Shown here one piece after another: positions 21,589 through 33,132 of a stretch of DNA of 64,000 nucleotides. The position numbers and the translations under genes are program-made. The stretch's first letter is position 1, and the number at the start of each line of letters is the position of its first letter. The notes beneath the pieces are model-generated. The model was not told the origin of the DNA. It ran no database searches and saw only the letters and a list, made by a program, of their open reading frames with translations. Origin of the DNA: Halichondria panicea (lineage: Eukaryota; Porifera; Demospongiae; Suberitida; Halichondriidae); NCBI RefSeq assembly GCF_963675165.1, contig NC_087377.1, positions 7,519,122 through 7,583,121 of the forward strand, read 5' to 3'.

Positions 21589-22058
21589 TAGTCTCATGAA
21601 TCAGCCGCCGTTCTTTTGGAACCACCGTCTGAGCACTCTTGTCATCGTTTTATGTGCCAAGACGGAATTCCGTCTTGACCAATCAAATTGCAGAAGTCCA
21701 GTCAGGTGATGAACTTGGAGGCAGCAAAGAACTGCACTTTGCTCAACGCATTTGGATAATCATTACGCATGCATTACGCATGGTAAATACTTCATACATA
21801 GAAGCTGCTACGAAGCATAAGCAAGGCAAGCAGGGGTCCTTGGGCACAGATTAGCACCACAGCAAAACACAAGTAGAGAGAGAGATGCCTTCGCTTGGCG
21901 ATTTGTATAACAATTAGGAAATATGTGTGGGCGTAAGATCACGATTTAATTACATTTCATTGGTTTTGTGAGCAATCAACATTCCATTTTGAAATGACTT
22001 CATGACAAGAGTGCTCAGACGGTGGTTCCAAAAGAACGGCGGCTGATTCATGAGACTA
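21589..22058. mobile_element. MITE with 9-bp target duplication
   Basis: TIRs of about 55 bp beginning TAGTCTCATGAATCAGCCGC and ending as its inverse. TGTCTGTTT flanks both sides (21580-21588, 22059-22067). Inserted in one arm of the surrounding foldback repeat, whose uninterrupted version reads ...GTGTCTGCTTAGCCCTG at about 21488. No coding capacity. Confidence 0.88.
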
Positions 22059-22110
22059 TGTCTGTTTAGCCCTGTTGCAAGGATTTTACAGAATACTGAA
22101 TGGACAGTGT

Positions 22111-23038
22111 AGAACCTATTCCCTCTTTAGAACCTTCTCACAATAAACGAGGCCTCAGAAGTGGTTTAATAGTACCAACCACCACGTACCGACCAGTGCA
22201 GTGCATGTGTGACATCTATTTACAGATCTACATGTATCAGTCACACTGCATAAATTAATTAACACTCACGAAACCTAGTCGGTCCACGGTCCAATTCAAA
22301 CACACAAGTTGTGTCACAACTTTTGCTTGACTTCTGTATGTGGTCTAGATCCAGCTAGTGCATGCAGTAGGCTTGAATCAAACTACAAGAAGGTACTATA
22401 CAGCGGTTTTCAGAGTTCTTGCATTTGCAATGTCTAGAGCGGAAGTACTTGTCACATGAACCATTACATAACAAGATTGAATTTCTACATTCCAAACCGA
22501 TTTTTTTCCAATACATGATTTAGGAGAAAATCAAAGGCCTTTGCCTTTGCAAGCCTTTTGCATCACCGCTGAAGCTATCCTTGAGATTGTAAGCAGTTCA
22601 AATAGTTTTGTGAGCTACTATTAGTAACACAAGACTGGATATCTGGAGCTAAGAGAGATTCTACTGTCTGTATGACTCATCAGCTTGCAGCAACACAAAA
22701 TGAGTAGGCAGGCCGGGGCAAGCCACTTCAATCAGTTCCTTATAATACTGGGAAGCTACACTCCTATTTCAGACTTCTCTGAATAACTAGTACATTTAGT
22801 AACGAGGAGTAATTTTGTCTATAGAGTGGTTGCATCGACGTCATCGCATTACGTCATAAAAAGTTTTTTGGAGGACAACCTCCCGAAAATTTACATGGCG
22901 GCTGCACAAAACTCTCAGTTTAGCTTTGCTCTCTTAGCAGAGAAAGCGAGTTAATAGCTATAGACAAAGGACCCCTACCTGAACTGCTGCAGAGGAAATG
23001 AGTTTGATGTAATCTCTCATGCTTATGCACTTGCAATC
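22111..23038. other. Gene-free stretch
   Basis: No exon, TIR or tandem repeat that I can support. The first 100 bp echoes the left flank of the foldback repeat (ACCAACCACCACGTACCGAC against ACTAACCACCACCGAC near 20722). Confidence 0.35.
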
Positions 23039-23517
23039 TAATGCCCCACCCCCCCCCCATACCGGGGATAGGTGGGGATTAGACCAATCACCTGATCTAA
23101 TACCCCTACCTGATCTAATACCCCTACCTTTGGGCATGTTATTTGGTCTAATCCCCTGGTAGCCCCTAGTACAACATGGGGGTGATGTGGGGATTAGACC
23201 TGTATCACACTCTAGCGAGAAGATAAACAGATTATTTGAAGTATCATAATTACTATATAAATATTGACAGCTATACTCTTATAGAGCTAGTGAAGTCAAG
23301 AAGGCAGAGATTGCTCAGGATCAATAAACTGTAAATTTTGCTCTCACTGTACACTCAGCATGTGTTGGAAGGAAGAGTGTGGCAGACATCATGTGATCTT
23401 TAATTAACCTTTGACCCAATACATGCATCAGGTGATCTGTCTAATTCCCCTAGGTAGGGGAGCAACTTCAAGTCTAATCCCCAACTAATCCCCACTTATC
23501 CCCGGTAAGGGGCATTA
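23039..23517. mobile_element. MITE with TAATGCCCC ends
   Basis: Inverted ends TAATGCCCC...GGGGATAGGTGGGGATTAGA on the left and TCTAATCCCC...GGGGCATTA on the right. The left end also has internal short repeats CTGATCTAATACCCCTAC. A TA target duplication is possible. Confidence 0.75.
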
Positions 23518-23650
23518 CTTTGACAAGTGCATTATAAATTATCGTATTTAAATTATGGACCAGGAGTGCATGAATAGATATGTGTCTATATCTAGCAATA
23601 TCTATGGTGGCCGATAGGGGTCACCCGCCTCCGTTTGCCGCCCTCCTATG

Positions 23651-23823
23651 CCGCGCGCGGTAAAGGGTCTCCGCATTCTCTACCAGCGAGCGGTAAATAA
23701 ATATTGACTCCTTTACCCACCTGAAAATACCGCGAGCGGTAAAGAGTGACTTATCCGCAAGCGGTAAATGAGTTACGGCCTTCATGAACCGCCGCGGTCA
23801 AAAACCTTGCCGCCAGCGGTAAC
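23651..23823. repeat. Cluster of six CCGCnnGCGGTAAA palindromes
   Basis: Motifs at about 23651, 23683, 23730, 23755, 23789 and 23809 read CCGCGCGCGGTAAA, CCAGCGAGCGGTAAAT, CCGCGAGCGGTAAAG, CCGCAAGCGGTAAAT, CCGCCGCGGTCAA and CCGCCAGCGGTAAC. All but one keep GCGGTAA in the same orientation. The sequence between them is unrelated, so this is a site array rather than a tandem repeat. Confidence 0.6.
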
Positions 23824-24230
23824 AATCACAAGATATCTCGAAATACAGCACACCTTGTGTTTGCAGCATCTGTGTGGAGAGCATCCCAGAGGACTTTCAC
23901 AAAGCATAGACTATGCACCACGGTAAAAACTGCTAACAAATTAATACGGGAATTACGGGATGATCGTTGAATGTCGCAGGTACAGGTCACGGACTTTCAC
24001 GGGGGCTGGAGTTGTACTGTCGACTCGTTATAATAACTTACACTGCTTATAATAATTTCTTACTGAAGGAGGAGGAGGAGGAGCTCGTAATTGCGCTACG
24101 TAGTATGAAACCCACATTTTTTTATTTTATTTTTTATGCATGCGCAATGATAGAAGGTTCAAAGCAAGGGAAAAAAAGAGTAAGTGAAAATAGTTCATAA
24201 TGTAATGTTACATTCAGAGTTAACCAGGTC
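23824..24230. other. No recognisable gene
   Basis: An open frame at 23967-24200 has a simple GAGGAGGAGG run and no family resemblance. A near-NRF1 site (GCATGCGCAA) is at about 24138. Confidence 0.3.
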
Positions 24231-24234
24231 CACG

Positions 24235-24490
24235 GCTGTAGGGGTTAATGCTGCGTGCCCACATGAGGACCTTGCTCCTCTAATAGACATGATTGATGAT
24301 CGGAGGAGAGAGTCGGCATTTTAGCCAGCATAGTACTACTGTAGGGATTGTTCCATTTGGTTGCCAGAAGTGATGCCAGTCTTTTGTAAAATGTGTTGGC
24401 CTCATTACCTAGCCCCCCTGTGGCAGAAAGTACAAGTGGTGTAAAGGTGGCATGTTTGATATCTCTTATTCTTTGTTCATAGGCCCACAT
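24235..24490 (-). pseudogene. C-terminal fragment of a reverse-transcriptase ORF (non-LTR type)
   Basis: The minus strand encodes YEQRIRDIKHATFTPLVLSA then TGGLGNEANTFYKRLASLLA. This is very like the conserved C-terminal stretch of multicopy reverse-transcriptase proteins in sponges and cnidarians, as I recall it. After KWNNPYSSTM the frame breaks. The expected continuations (WLKCRL and SIRGARSSCGHAA) sit in other frames, so small indels have killed it. No catalytic core upstream. Confidence 0.55.
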
Positions 24491-24499
24491 TTTAAGCGG

Positions 24500-25200
24500 G
24501 ATGATTTTGGAGAAGCTGAAGTTATTAAGTAGCCTTGTTCCTAGGCCTTACTTTTTCTTGCTGTTGTCACTGTTCATCCATATCATGAGAAAGACATAGT
24601 GAGGCAGCAAAAAAAGAAATGGGCGTATACAGTTAAGGGCCTGGTTTGGGAAATCGTGTGATCCGCAAGGATTTTTATGAACGTGGGCGATATGTAGCCC
24701 ACAATCGTAACGTAAGGTATTCTCCCACGCATTCAGAGTTAATATTAAAGAACCACCACCAAGCTGTGCTGCAAGTCAGATCAGAGAACCAGCTTGGCCA
24801 GCTCTGGTGGCAGTAGCTACCTGCTATAATTATGATAATGATGACTCAGATATTCTTAATCTATACTATACTATAGACTATAGCATGTAGAAAGACACAA
24901 GAAAAGGTGATAGTCTGATAGAGCACACAATCTAGATCATCTAGCTAAGCCTAAGGTCTAGTTATAGTGCTTGCAAACTTCCAGTTCCAAGTTCATGTCC
25001 AGCTTGCTGCAGGCAAAGTTTTATTAGTCATAGATCTGATTTTTGCGTGGGAAGTCCAACATCTCTTGCCAACGCTCATTTTCACCCTAGTCTCGCACCA
25101 GCCCCAATTAAAATAGGGTCTGGAGAACTTCCTATCCCTAAGTGGTAATACGTACAAAGTATAAAGAGTTCAAAGTCCTAAGTATCAATTCAAGTTACTA
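24500..25200. other. Gene-free stretch between retroelement remnants
   Basis: No exon recognised. The expected left-hand LTR of the adjacent gypsy remnant is not recognisable here. Confidence 0.35.
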
Positions 25201-25209
25201 CGTTCACCA

Positions 25210-28200
25210 GGTTGGTTCATACCGGGTCAATGTTGTGCAAGCCCTTTTCGGGTAAATCTTAGGTATCGAGGGTGTAAAACTGAGGGTGTAACGTCCATAT
25301 CTCCATCAACTGGTGTCGTGGATAGGTTTGTATCAGTCTCAGGCATGGTGACCGGCTCCGTTGACGTTAGTTCTGGGTCACTCCCAACTATTGGTTCTTG
25401 AGACTCCTCTGGTTCAGTAATGTCCACAGATCTTATTCTTACTTGATCCTGGTGGCAACTCGTCCATTCGTTAGTTTAACCTTGTACGACACTGGTCCGG
25501 CTTTCTCCACGATTATCCCAGGTAACCATTTCGCTCCTGCATCCTGCATGATATTCCTTACAAAGACACAGTCGGACTCCATGAATTCTCTGGATCTAGC
25601 GTGGTAATCGTGTTTGGCCTTCTGCGACCACTGTTTCCGTTCGACTCTGTCGGCTGTGTGTGACGTCTAATCTCAAACGAGGTCTCCTTCCTAACAGCAT
25701 CTCCGATGGGGACAGTCCAGTAGTTGTCTGGGAGGTAATACGGTAAGCAAATAATGACTTCGCCAGTCGAGCTCGCACCGATCCATCAGTTGTCTTTTTG
25801 AGCCCCTTCTTGACTATCTGGACAGCCCATGCAGGATGGTAGGGCGCCGAAGTGAGATGTCAGATACCATTACTTGCCAGGAACTCTTCAAATTCAGCCA
25901 TCACAAAACAGGTGCCATTGTCTGTCACCACGGTTTCAGGTAGACCAAACTGGGCAAACAAGGGACGTAGCTCAGCTATCGGCGGCAGATGTTGAGGAGG
26001 CTGTACAGAAAGCCTCTATATCCACTTTGAGTGGGCATCGATCAGTACAAGATACATATTTCCGTTCACGGGACCGGCGTAATCCAGGTGGAGTCGGGGC
26101 CAACTCTACGGCTGTAGTGGTGCTTGTGGTGGGGTTGCCTGATGTACCTGGCATTCAGGGCATTGGCGAACTGTGACTTCGATGTACATTCTAGCCAATG
26201 CTTACATCCGAGACATTCCTGGGTGGGCCGCGTGTAGCACTAGGCCCACAAGATGCATTCTGTTCTCCGTGTGAACAGTGGGTTGTCGGGCCAACCCTGT
26301 TCTAGATACTGCAATGTTTGGGCCAATATCGGATCTGTCCTGCTGAGACTGGGGAGTTAGCCAGGTGTTCCGTCAAGAGTACTAATTCGGGAGGGGTATT
26401 GGTCACCGCTGCCAGGGGTAGTCGACTAAGGGCATCAGCATTTGCATAGGCGGTAGTACGACGGAATTTGAGGGTGTATTCGAACATTGATAAATAAACA
26501 GACCACCTTCGGATTCGGGCGGACGCTAGGTTGACGTCCTAAGAGGGGTTGGTGATCCGTAATCAACTAGGTAAGCATAAAACTTCTTTATGCCAAAAAT
26601 CAAGGATAGTCACTTCTTCTCCAGCTATGAATAGTTCCGTTCAGCTTGGTTGAGTGTGCGGGAGACATACCCAATTGGTTTCTCTGATCCATCTGGTAGG
26701 CGGTGGGCCAATACTGCTCCAATACCGTAAGCAGAGGCGTCACAGGCGAGTGTCAAAGGGAGTCTGGGATCATACCGGGCTAGTAAGGCCTCAGAAGAGA
26801 GTAGCTCCTGGAACGCTCTGTCTCGAACAGCCGTCCACTTCCATTTGACATCAGCAGTTCGTAGAGTGGTGTCAATCGAGAAGACAAGTTAGGTAAGAAC
26901 TTGCTGTAGTATGTCAGCAGACCGAGGTACGCCGTCACGTTGGAGGGTATAGGGCCGCCTCTATCGCTTTGATCTTGCCATCAGCATCAATCTTGTGGCC
27001 CAAGAACACAACAGAGGATGCCAAAAACAGACATTTCTCCCGTAGGTTGGCCTGACAGACGCTTGAACACTGTTTCCAGTGTTTTGAGGTGGGTTTCCTC
27101 ATCTTCCCCAGTCACTCATCGAGGTACACTACTACTCCTGCAGTTCCATTTCTCTCTGGAAAATAGCCGGGGCTGATGAGATTCCGAACGGGAGCCTAGT
27201 ATATTGGAACAATCCCTTGGTTGTGTTGACCACGACATACTTCTGCGACGCTTCATCCAGGGGCAATTGCTGATACACATGACGGAGGTCCAGCTTAGTG
27301 AAGAGTCGTCCTTGTTTCAGGGTAGCGAACAGGTCTTCCACTTTCGGTACCGGATACCGGATGGTCTTTTTATCGCTCTTTAATCTCGTCACTAATGGGG
27401 TTGCCCACTCGGCATGGGCAACTGGTTCGATAACGCCTAGTTCTTCTTCCACTTTAGGCCTCATAGCATATGGGAGAGTCCTTGCCTTGCAATATCGTGG
27501 CTCGATCCTAGCTTTGCGTCCTCTGAAAGTGCCCAGACCATCGCGAAACACCTCCTCGTATCTTCCTAGGAGGTCCTGCAATCCTGTACTGGGCATATAG
27601 TGAATCTTGCCCCAATCAAGGTGGATTACAGACCTCGACCAAAAAGGGTCGGTCCCTCCCCCTTTACTACTAAGAGGGGTAAGGTAGCAGATTGCTCCCC
27701 ATACTCGACTCGCACATCTACACTACCCACCACAGGCAGAGGCTCTTTAGAGTACGTTTTCAGTTTAATTGTCGAGGGTTCCAAAATGTTATTAGGCCAC
27801 AACTTTTTAAATTGGGGTTCAGACGTAGAGGCTCCTGTATCAATTTCCATAGGTAAACTACAATCATCCAATACCATTCTGACCTTTAACGGTGGCAAGG
27901 GCTGCTAGTATGTAGTTTTCGAAATCTTCCTCGGATTCTCTTCCCACCGGTCTCGCCTCTTGTTTAGTCTTGCTGCGACACACCCTAGCAATACATCCTT
28001 TTTTCCGGCAATTGTTACAGGTAACCTCTTTGAATCTACAGTCGCTTGGTTTGTGTCCGACACCTCCAGAGTGGGGTTCTCTTCGTTTACCCTCAGTGTT
28101 CCTAGCCTGGTAGCTGGTCTGGAGTTGGTGTACCAGTTCTTGTTTAATTGTCATGCTCGAGTGTTTGTCCGTGGGCCTCCCTGAGATGCCTCTTCAGATC

Positions 28201-28733
28201 CTTGAGCTATGGCCAGTGCTACGTCAAATCCCTCTCTCCCAACAGTTTCTTCACTATCGCCAGTGCTCGCTCGTACGTCAAATCCCTCTCTCCCAACAGT
28301 TTCTTTTGGATGCCTTCACTGTTCACCCCACTTACGAGTCGGTCTCGTATCATTTTGTTGAGTGTTGTTCCAAAATTGCAGAATTTAGCCAACTGACGGA
28401 GGTCTGCTACGTAAGCTGCGACAGACTGTCGACATCTTGAGTTGAAACGAAATCGTTGTATCACTTCCGATGGTGGTGGGCTATAATGGCTGGAGAGGGT
28501 TTGGGCCAATTCCTCGAAAGTCTTATCACCGGGTAGCTCGGGCGATAGCAAGCTCCTTATTAGTTTGTAGGGTGCTGGTCCGATCACAGATAAGAACGTT
28601 GACCGTCGTTTGGCCGCGTTCGCGTTGCCGACGATCCCATTGGCTTTGAAAAATGTTCTAGTCGTTCGACATACTGGGGCCAATCTTCTAGTTCTGGATC
28701 GAACGCGTCTACCTTTCCCAAGAGTCCTGCCAT
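25210..28733 (-). pseudogene. Decayed Ty3/gypsy gag-pol
   Basis: Same gene order as the intact element at 10-14 kb and clearly related but diverged. Pieces from right to left: Gag start (MAGLLG, ATG at 28733), Gag body 28219-28683, a knuckle region with a broken pattern (CNNCRKKGCIARVC, about 28030), protease MEIDTGAS about 27840, reverse transcriptase 27132-27596 (LFTKLDLRHVYQQL, RLPFGISSAPAIF), RNase H pieces 26302-26760, integrase pieces 25596-26200, and a tail at 25227-25427. Many small indels and stops. The catalytic YxDD block lies near 27120-27140 in broken frame. Confidence 0.88.
28218..28310. repeat. Tandem duplication in gypsy gag remnant
   Basis: TACGTCAAATCCCTCTCTCC...CAGTTTCTT occurs twice about 54 bp apart, giving the doubled reading KKLLGERDLTYERALAIV then KKLLGERDLT. 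Confidence 0.75.
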
Positions 28734-28754
28734 CTGTATCCCGTCCTCATCGAC

Positions 28755-29338
28755 TGTCGTAGCTTTGGCTAGTTAGTTATCCCTTTCCAGGTCAGCCGCA
28801 CACAATGTGGAACCTGGAACAGTTCATCGATTTTATGCCTTGCTGCTGCCTCGATGGAAGCCTTTAAAAGCTGCACTTTGGTCAACTAAGCTGCTTAGCA
28901 AACATGTAGACTATTGTAGACTTGTGAAGTGCCTGTGTACACAAATGGCTTGCTGCTTTCTCTTCGAAAATATTCTATGGCTACCAAGATAGTTCAGAGG
29001 GTCTACCAATGGATACTACTCACTCCTACATGCTGTATAGCTTGTTTTGAACCATTTTTTTTAAGTGTCCTAATTGAACAGCTCAGCAGAACTTCAAAGG
29101 ATAATCCCATTCATGATACTATCCAATCTGCCACAGAATCCAATATCATGCAACATTCACAAGTTGATAGCATGCTCCCTCCCAGATTGTTGTTGTAAAA
29201 TTTACAACAATTTGACCAGTAAAGGGTTATAGTTAATCCAGTAACAAAGAACTCACAATTCACAAAAACCACATGGCATAAGAACACAAATCACGTGAGG
29301 ATAAAATATAGATAATGATAGGTAATACCAAGAGTTCA
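28755..29338. other. Possible 5' LTR remnant and gene-free stretch
   Basis: TGTCGTAGCTTTGGCTAG at 28755 resembles the inner end of the intact element's LTR (TGTCGTAACTTAGCTAGG), so a decayed LTR probably begins here. An 89-codon open frame (28929-29198, plus) is not recognised. Confidence 0.4.
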
Positions 29339-29642
29339 TTAGGAAGAGTACGCAACTCCAATAGACTGTGCATAAAAGCATTCTTCCACTCCTACGTCAC
29401 AGATACTAGCTGTTGTAACCGCAACAAGTAGGAAAGGCAATGAATAAAATTAGTAACGCTGTTATTCATTGCCTTTCCTACCGCAGTTGTAAATGAATAA
29501 CATTAGTGATAATCATCACTATGTTATTCATTGCAAATTTGTTTTCACAGTTTATACAACAGCATGTGGTTGTGACGTAGGCCTGAAGAAACGCCTATTA
29601 TGGTTTTAAGTGGAGTTGCGTACTCTTCCTAATGAACTCTTG
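29339..29642. mobile_element. 304-bp MITE, CA...TG ends, 7-bp target duplication
   Basis: Perfect TIRs of about 32 bp start CAAGAGTTCATTAGGAAGAG. GTAATAC flanks both sides (29332-29338, 29643-29649). Inside is a near-perfect hairpin (GTAGGAAAGGCAATGAATAA at about 29429 with its inverse ending 29483) and a second one around ATGAATAACATTAGTGAT. Confidence 0.88.
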
Positions 29643-29649
29643 GTAATAC

Positions 29650-30719
29650 GTAGAGTAAGTCTACCTATAATCGGCGGCTATTGCTCAAAGCACAAGACGA
29701 TTTTGCACAAAACTAACTACATGGACCTACAGATGAGTAAGAAAGTAACAGCTCCCAAAAATTGGAAAGAATAACTCGCTTGCAGACGGAGTGGTGGTCA
29801 TGAGAAGTGAGCTGCCGAATTGATCAATTGTCGTCAGTGAGACATTTATCTCCGTCTAGCGATGTCAGACCGATTTTCATTTTTGACTCCTATGTATTAC
29901 TATCTCTTTTGAACACTCTAGGAAAACCAGAAAAACTTTACTGCACTGGATTTGGTCAAGCAAATGCAGAGATACAGCGTTTTGAAGAACACTAGTCAGG
30001 GAAAAATTCGTACAAAAATTTACCGCATTTTAATGTACTTGGGCGGGACTTATGAAATTTGTTGTTAATACCGGAAATGATCTTAAAGTTAGCATATCTG
30101 CTGAACCGCTTGGTCTATTCTCTTTTAAAAAAGTATGAAATGGACACTCAGGACTCAGGAGTTAACATTGTAACCATTTAATATCTATTATAAAGTTTAT
30201 AATGTTTCTGTAATGTATACATTGTATATCTTTATGATGTCCCTATAATAGTGTGATGTCTCCTGCTTCAGAGAGTTATTTTGGATTTAAAGTAACCATG
30301 CTATCTTTTCTTTCGTACAGTATATTGTATCATGTTTCAGAACTCTCATTAATGTCCACCTTACGCTTGTATCTGTTTCTTAATCTTTAAAAGCAACTTT
30401 TCTGTCAATTTTATTTGGTCTAAATAATTCGTTTTTAGTGTGATGTAGATTTAAGGCCATACAACTATAAATCTATGTGATACAACTCTGTTGACAGCTT
30501 CTAATTAATACAGTAGATTACTCTTGTTTTGTTTCGTGTGCAAATTGAATTGCAATTTAATAGTTTTGGTAGATTACATTGTTGTCCCTGGAATTCTCTC
30601 CAATTTTTCTTGTTTCTTTTCAACAGAGGCTTTCAGATTGCTTCAATAATTACTTTCAGTAACTTCTAAGAACTTCTAAGAAATAAATACAGCTATTGGT
30701 ACACTTGGCTTGATTTTAC
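29650..30719. other. AT-rich gene-free stretch
   Basis: No exon recognised. AAAAATTCGTACAAAAATTT near 30003 belongs to the dispersed AAATTTTCGTAC repeat class. Confidence 0.35.
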
Positions 30720-31490
30720 TGCATTTCTATTCTCAGCTTCACCCATCTATCCATGCAATATGTGATTCCGCAAGAAATAAAAGCTTATTGTAGCAACTTT
30801 TTGCATAATCTAGACAGAGTTAGAGATGAAAGACATGGTCACTTGTGTTTTTGTTCATTTTCATGTTTGGTTGACAAAATGATGATCACCTTTGAGAAAA
30901 AATCACACACAGAACAAGCATCAAATGCTAAAATCATAAAAAACTGTTATAATGAAAGCACCGCAGGTGCTGATACCTCGGTGAAGATGCCAAAGCTACA
31001 TAACATAAAGCTATGATAATTTTGCTGCATGCAAAAACTCACAGAGTGGGTAATGATCGACCATTATTATTGTTAAAAACGATCTATGCCTAGAGATGTC
31101 AGACCGGAAGTAGTGCGTGGGCGTATTTTCCTACAGTAATTCAATGGTAAAAAACGGGACCAAAAAGTGAGTGAACAAGAAGGGCTTTCCGCAAGCCCTG
31201 GAAGAGTCTAGCAAACAACAGCTGTTCCCAGGGGTAAAAAATAACGTAGAATTTGATTTTTATAACAATTTTTTATGATTTTAGCATTTGATGCTTGTTT
31301 TGTGTGTGATTTTTTCTCAAAGGTGATCATCATTTTGGCAACCAAACATGAAAATGAACAAAAACACAAGTGAGCATGTCTTTCATCTCTAACTCTCTCC
31401 AGATTATGTAAAAACTTGCTACAATAAGCTTTTATTTCTTGCGGAATCACATATTGCATGGATAGATGGGTGGAGCTGAGAATAGAAATG
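30720..31490. repeat. Long inverted repeat abutting the assembly gap
   Basis: Left arm about 30720-30958, right arm about 31250-31490, roughly 240 bp each and highly similar. Both translate to the same open frame (MQYVIPQEIKAYCS...) in opposite directions. The right arm runs into the N block. The spacer holds a copy of the AAAACGATC/CATTATTATTG dispersed repeat. Confidence 0.88.
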
Positions 31491-31690
31491 NNNNNNNNNN
31501 NNNNNNNNNNNNNNNNNNNNNNNNNNNNNNNNNNNNNNNNNNNNNNNNNNNNNNNNNNNNNNNNNNNNNNNNNNNNNNNNNNNNNNNNNNNNNNNNNNNN
31601 NNNNNNNNNNNNNNNNNNNNNNNNNNNNNNNNNNNNNNNNNNNNNNNNNNNNNNNNNNNNNNNNNNNNNNNNNNNNNNNNNNNNNNNNNN
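31491..31690. other. Assembly gap (200 N)
   Basis: Exactly 200 N, a placeholder between an inverted-repeat arm and a minisatellite. Confidence 0.98.
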
Positions 31691-32335
31691 CCAGTGCTAC
31701 CAGCGCTACTAGATCTACTGCTACCAGTGCTACCAGTGCTACTGCTGCTACCAGTGCTACCAGTGCTACTGCTACTACTGCTGCTACCAGTGCTGCTGCT
31801 ACCAGTGCTACCAGTGCTACTACTGCTACCAATGCTACTGCTGCTACCAGTGCTACTGCTGCTACCAGCGCTACTGCTGCTACCAGTGCTACCAGTGCTA
31901 CTGCTGCTACCAGCGCTACCAGTGCTACTACTGCTACCAATGCTACTACTGCTACCAGTGCTACTGCTGCTACCAGTGCTACTGCTGCTACCAGTGCTAC
32001 TGCTGCTACCAGTGCTACTGCTGCTACCAGTGCTACTGTTGCTACCAGTGCTACTACTGCTACCAATGCTACTACTACCAGTGCTACTGCTGCTACCAGT
32101 GCTACTGCTGCTACCAGTGCTACTAGTGCTACTGCTGCTACCAGTGCTACTGCTGCTACCAATGCTACTACTGCTACCAGTGCTACTGCTGCTACCAGTG
32201 CTACTGCTGCTACCAGTGCTACTACTGCTACCAATGCTACTACTGCTACCAGTGCTACTACTGCTACCAGTGCTACTGCTGCTACCAGTGCTACTAGTGC
32301 TACTGCTGCTACCAGCGCTACCAGTGCTACTGCCA
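31691..32335. repeat. Minisatellite of GCTACTGCTGCTACCAGT units
   Basis: About 645 bp of 9- and 18-bp units built from CTACTGCTG and CTACCAGTG with variants (CTACCAATG). Since units are multiples of three it is open in several frames (poly LLLPV on plus, poly VAAVALVA on minus). These are not genes. Confidence 0.95.
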
Positions 32336-32801
32336 GTTACCTACTACTATAATTACGTACCAGCTACTATGACGTCATTAGAAAGGTATATAGATGATGT
32401 AATCTAGGATTGGTTACATGGAGAAACAACCAAGCGTTCAGTCTCAGTATAATTTATACGTGAATGCAGTCTACCCTCAATAAACATCCGCGTCTCGCCT
32501 AAATATTGTGTCCGCGAAATGCCCGAAAAATACCTCCCTCTTATGTTTTTGAGTTTCTTCAGTATACTATGCATCTCCCTGAAGCTTTCTTAGTATACTG
32601 AAGTAGTGTGTATCAAATAGAGTACAAAAAAACAACTGTAAAGGCTTCCAGCCTACGTACATTGAATTTTAACGGGAACTATACCTCTTAATGTACTCCT
32701 GACAATAATTATTATCATGCTACTTGTTATAATTATCTCCACACTGCGCCCTCGGGGAATACATACAACTGCCCTCGGTAGTACAAATCCAATACACACA
32801 T
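32336..32801. other. Gene-free stretch
   Basis: No exon recognised. A TGACGTCA site lies near 32369, and short inverted TCTTCAGTATACT/AGTATACTGAAG pieces span about 32555-32605. Confidence 0.35.
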
Positions 32802-33132
32802 TAGACTGGCGGCGACAGCCTCTCGCGTGTGTAGCGCGAGAGACTGGCAAACTGCCTATCAGTCACTTGTCTCAGCTGCAACGAGCATTGCAGCCTATCA
32901 GATAGCTCAACGTCATATTAGCCCTGTAATTCTAACCGCACTTACACTTCAGGGGATTCAGTGCATTCCATAGTAGCTGAATCTCATAGCAAAATTTAAC
33001 CACATTATCTATAATGATATTCATGTTTAGTAGTGTCATACGATCTATTACACTTCCGCTGAGACGAGTGACTGATAGGCAGTTTGCCAGTCGCTCGCGC
33101 TACGCGCTCGGGCGGCTGTCACCGCCAGTCTA
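32802..33132. mobile_element. 331-bp MITE with 9-bp target duplication
   Basis: TIRs of about 75 bp beginning TAGACTGGCGG and containing GACTGGCAAACTGCCTATCA. TACACACAT flanks both sides (32793-32801, 33133-33141). No coding capacity. Confidence 0.9.

Larger units (their letters stand above)
20752..22110. repeat. Large foldback repeat with nested MITE
   Basis: Nested inverted arms: GTTTTGCAGAATTCTTGCAA at about 20775 against the inverted copy at 21495-21520 and the one split around 22059-22090. An inner hairpin spans 21133-21410 (GAGAGCATCACAAG against CTTGTGAATAACCTGATGCTCTC). A small hairpin GGAGGGATATGATTATATCC sits near 20935. The right arm is interrupted by the MITE at 21589-22058. Confidence 0.7.

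Noticed and set aside
28929-29198. 89-codon plus-strand frame near the decayed gypsy LTR
   Set aside because: No recognisable domain and adjacent to LTR-derived sequence; not strong enough to call.
31419-32407. 271- and 313-codon frames of VAAVALVA or LLLPVL repeats
   Set aside because: Minisatellite with unit lengths divisible by three, and the frames run through the N block.
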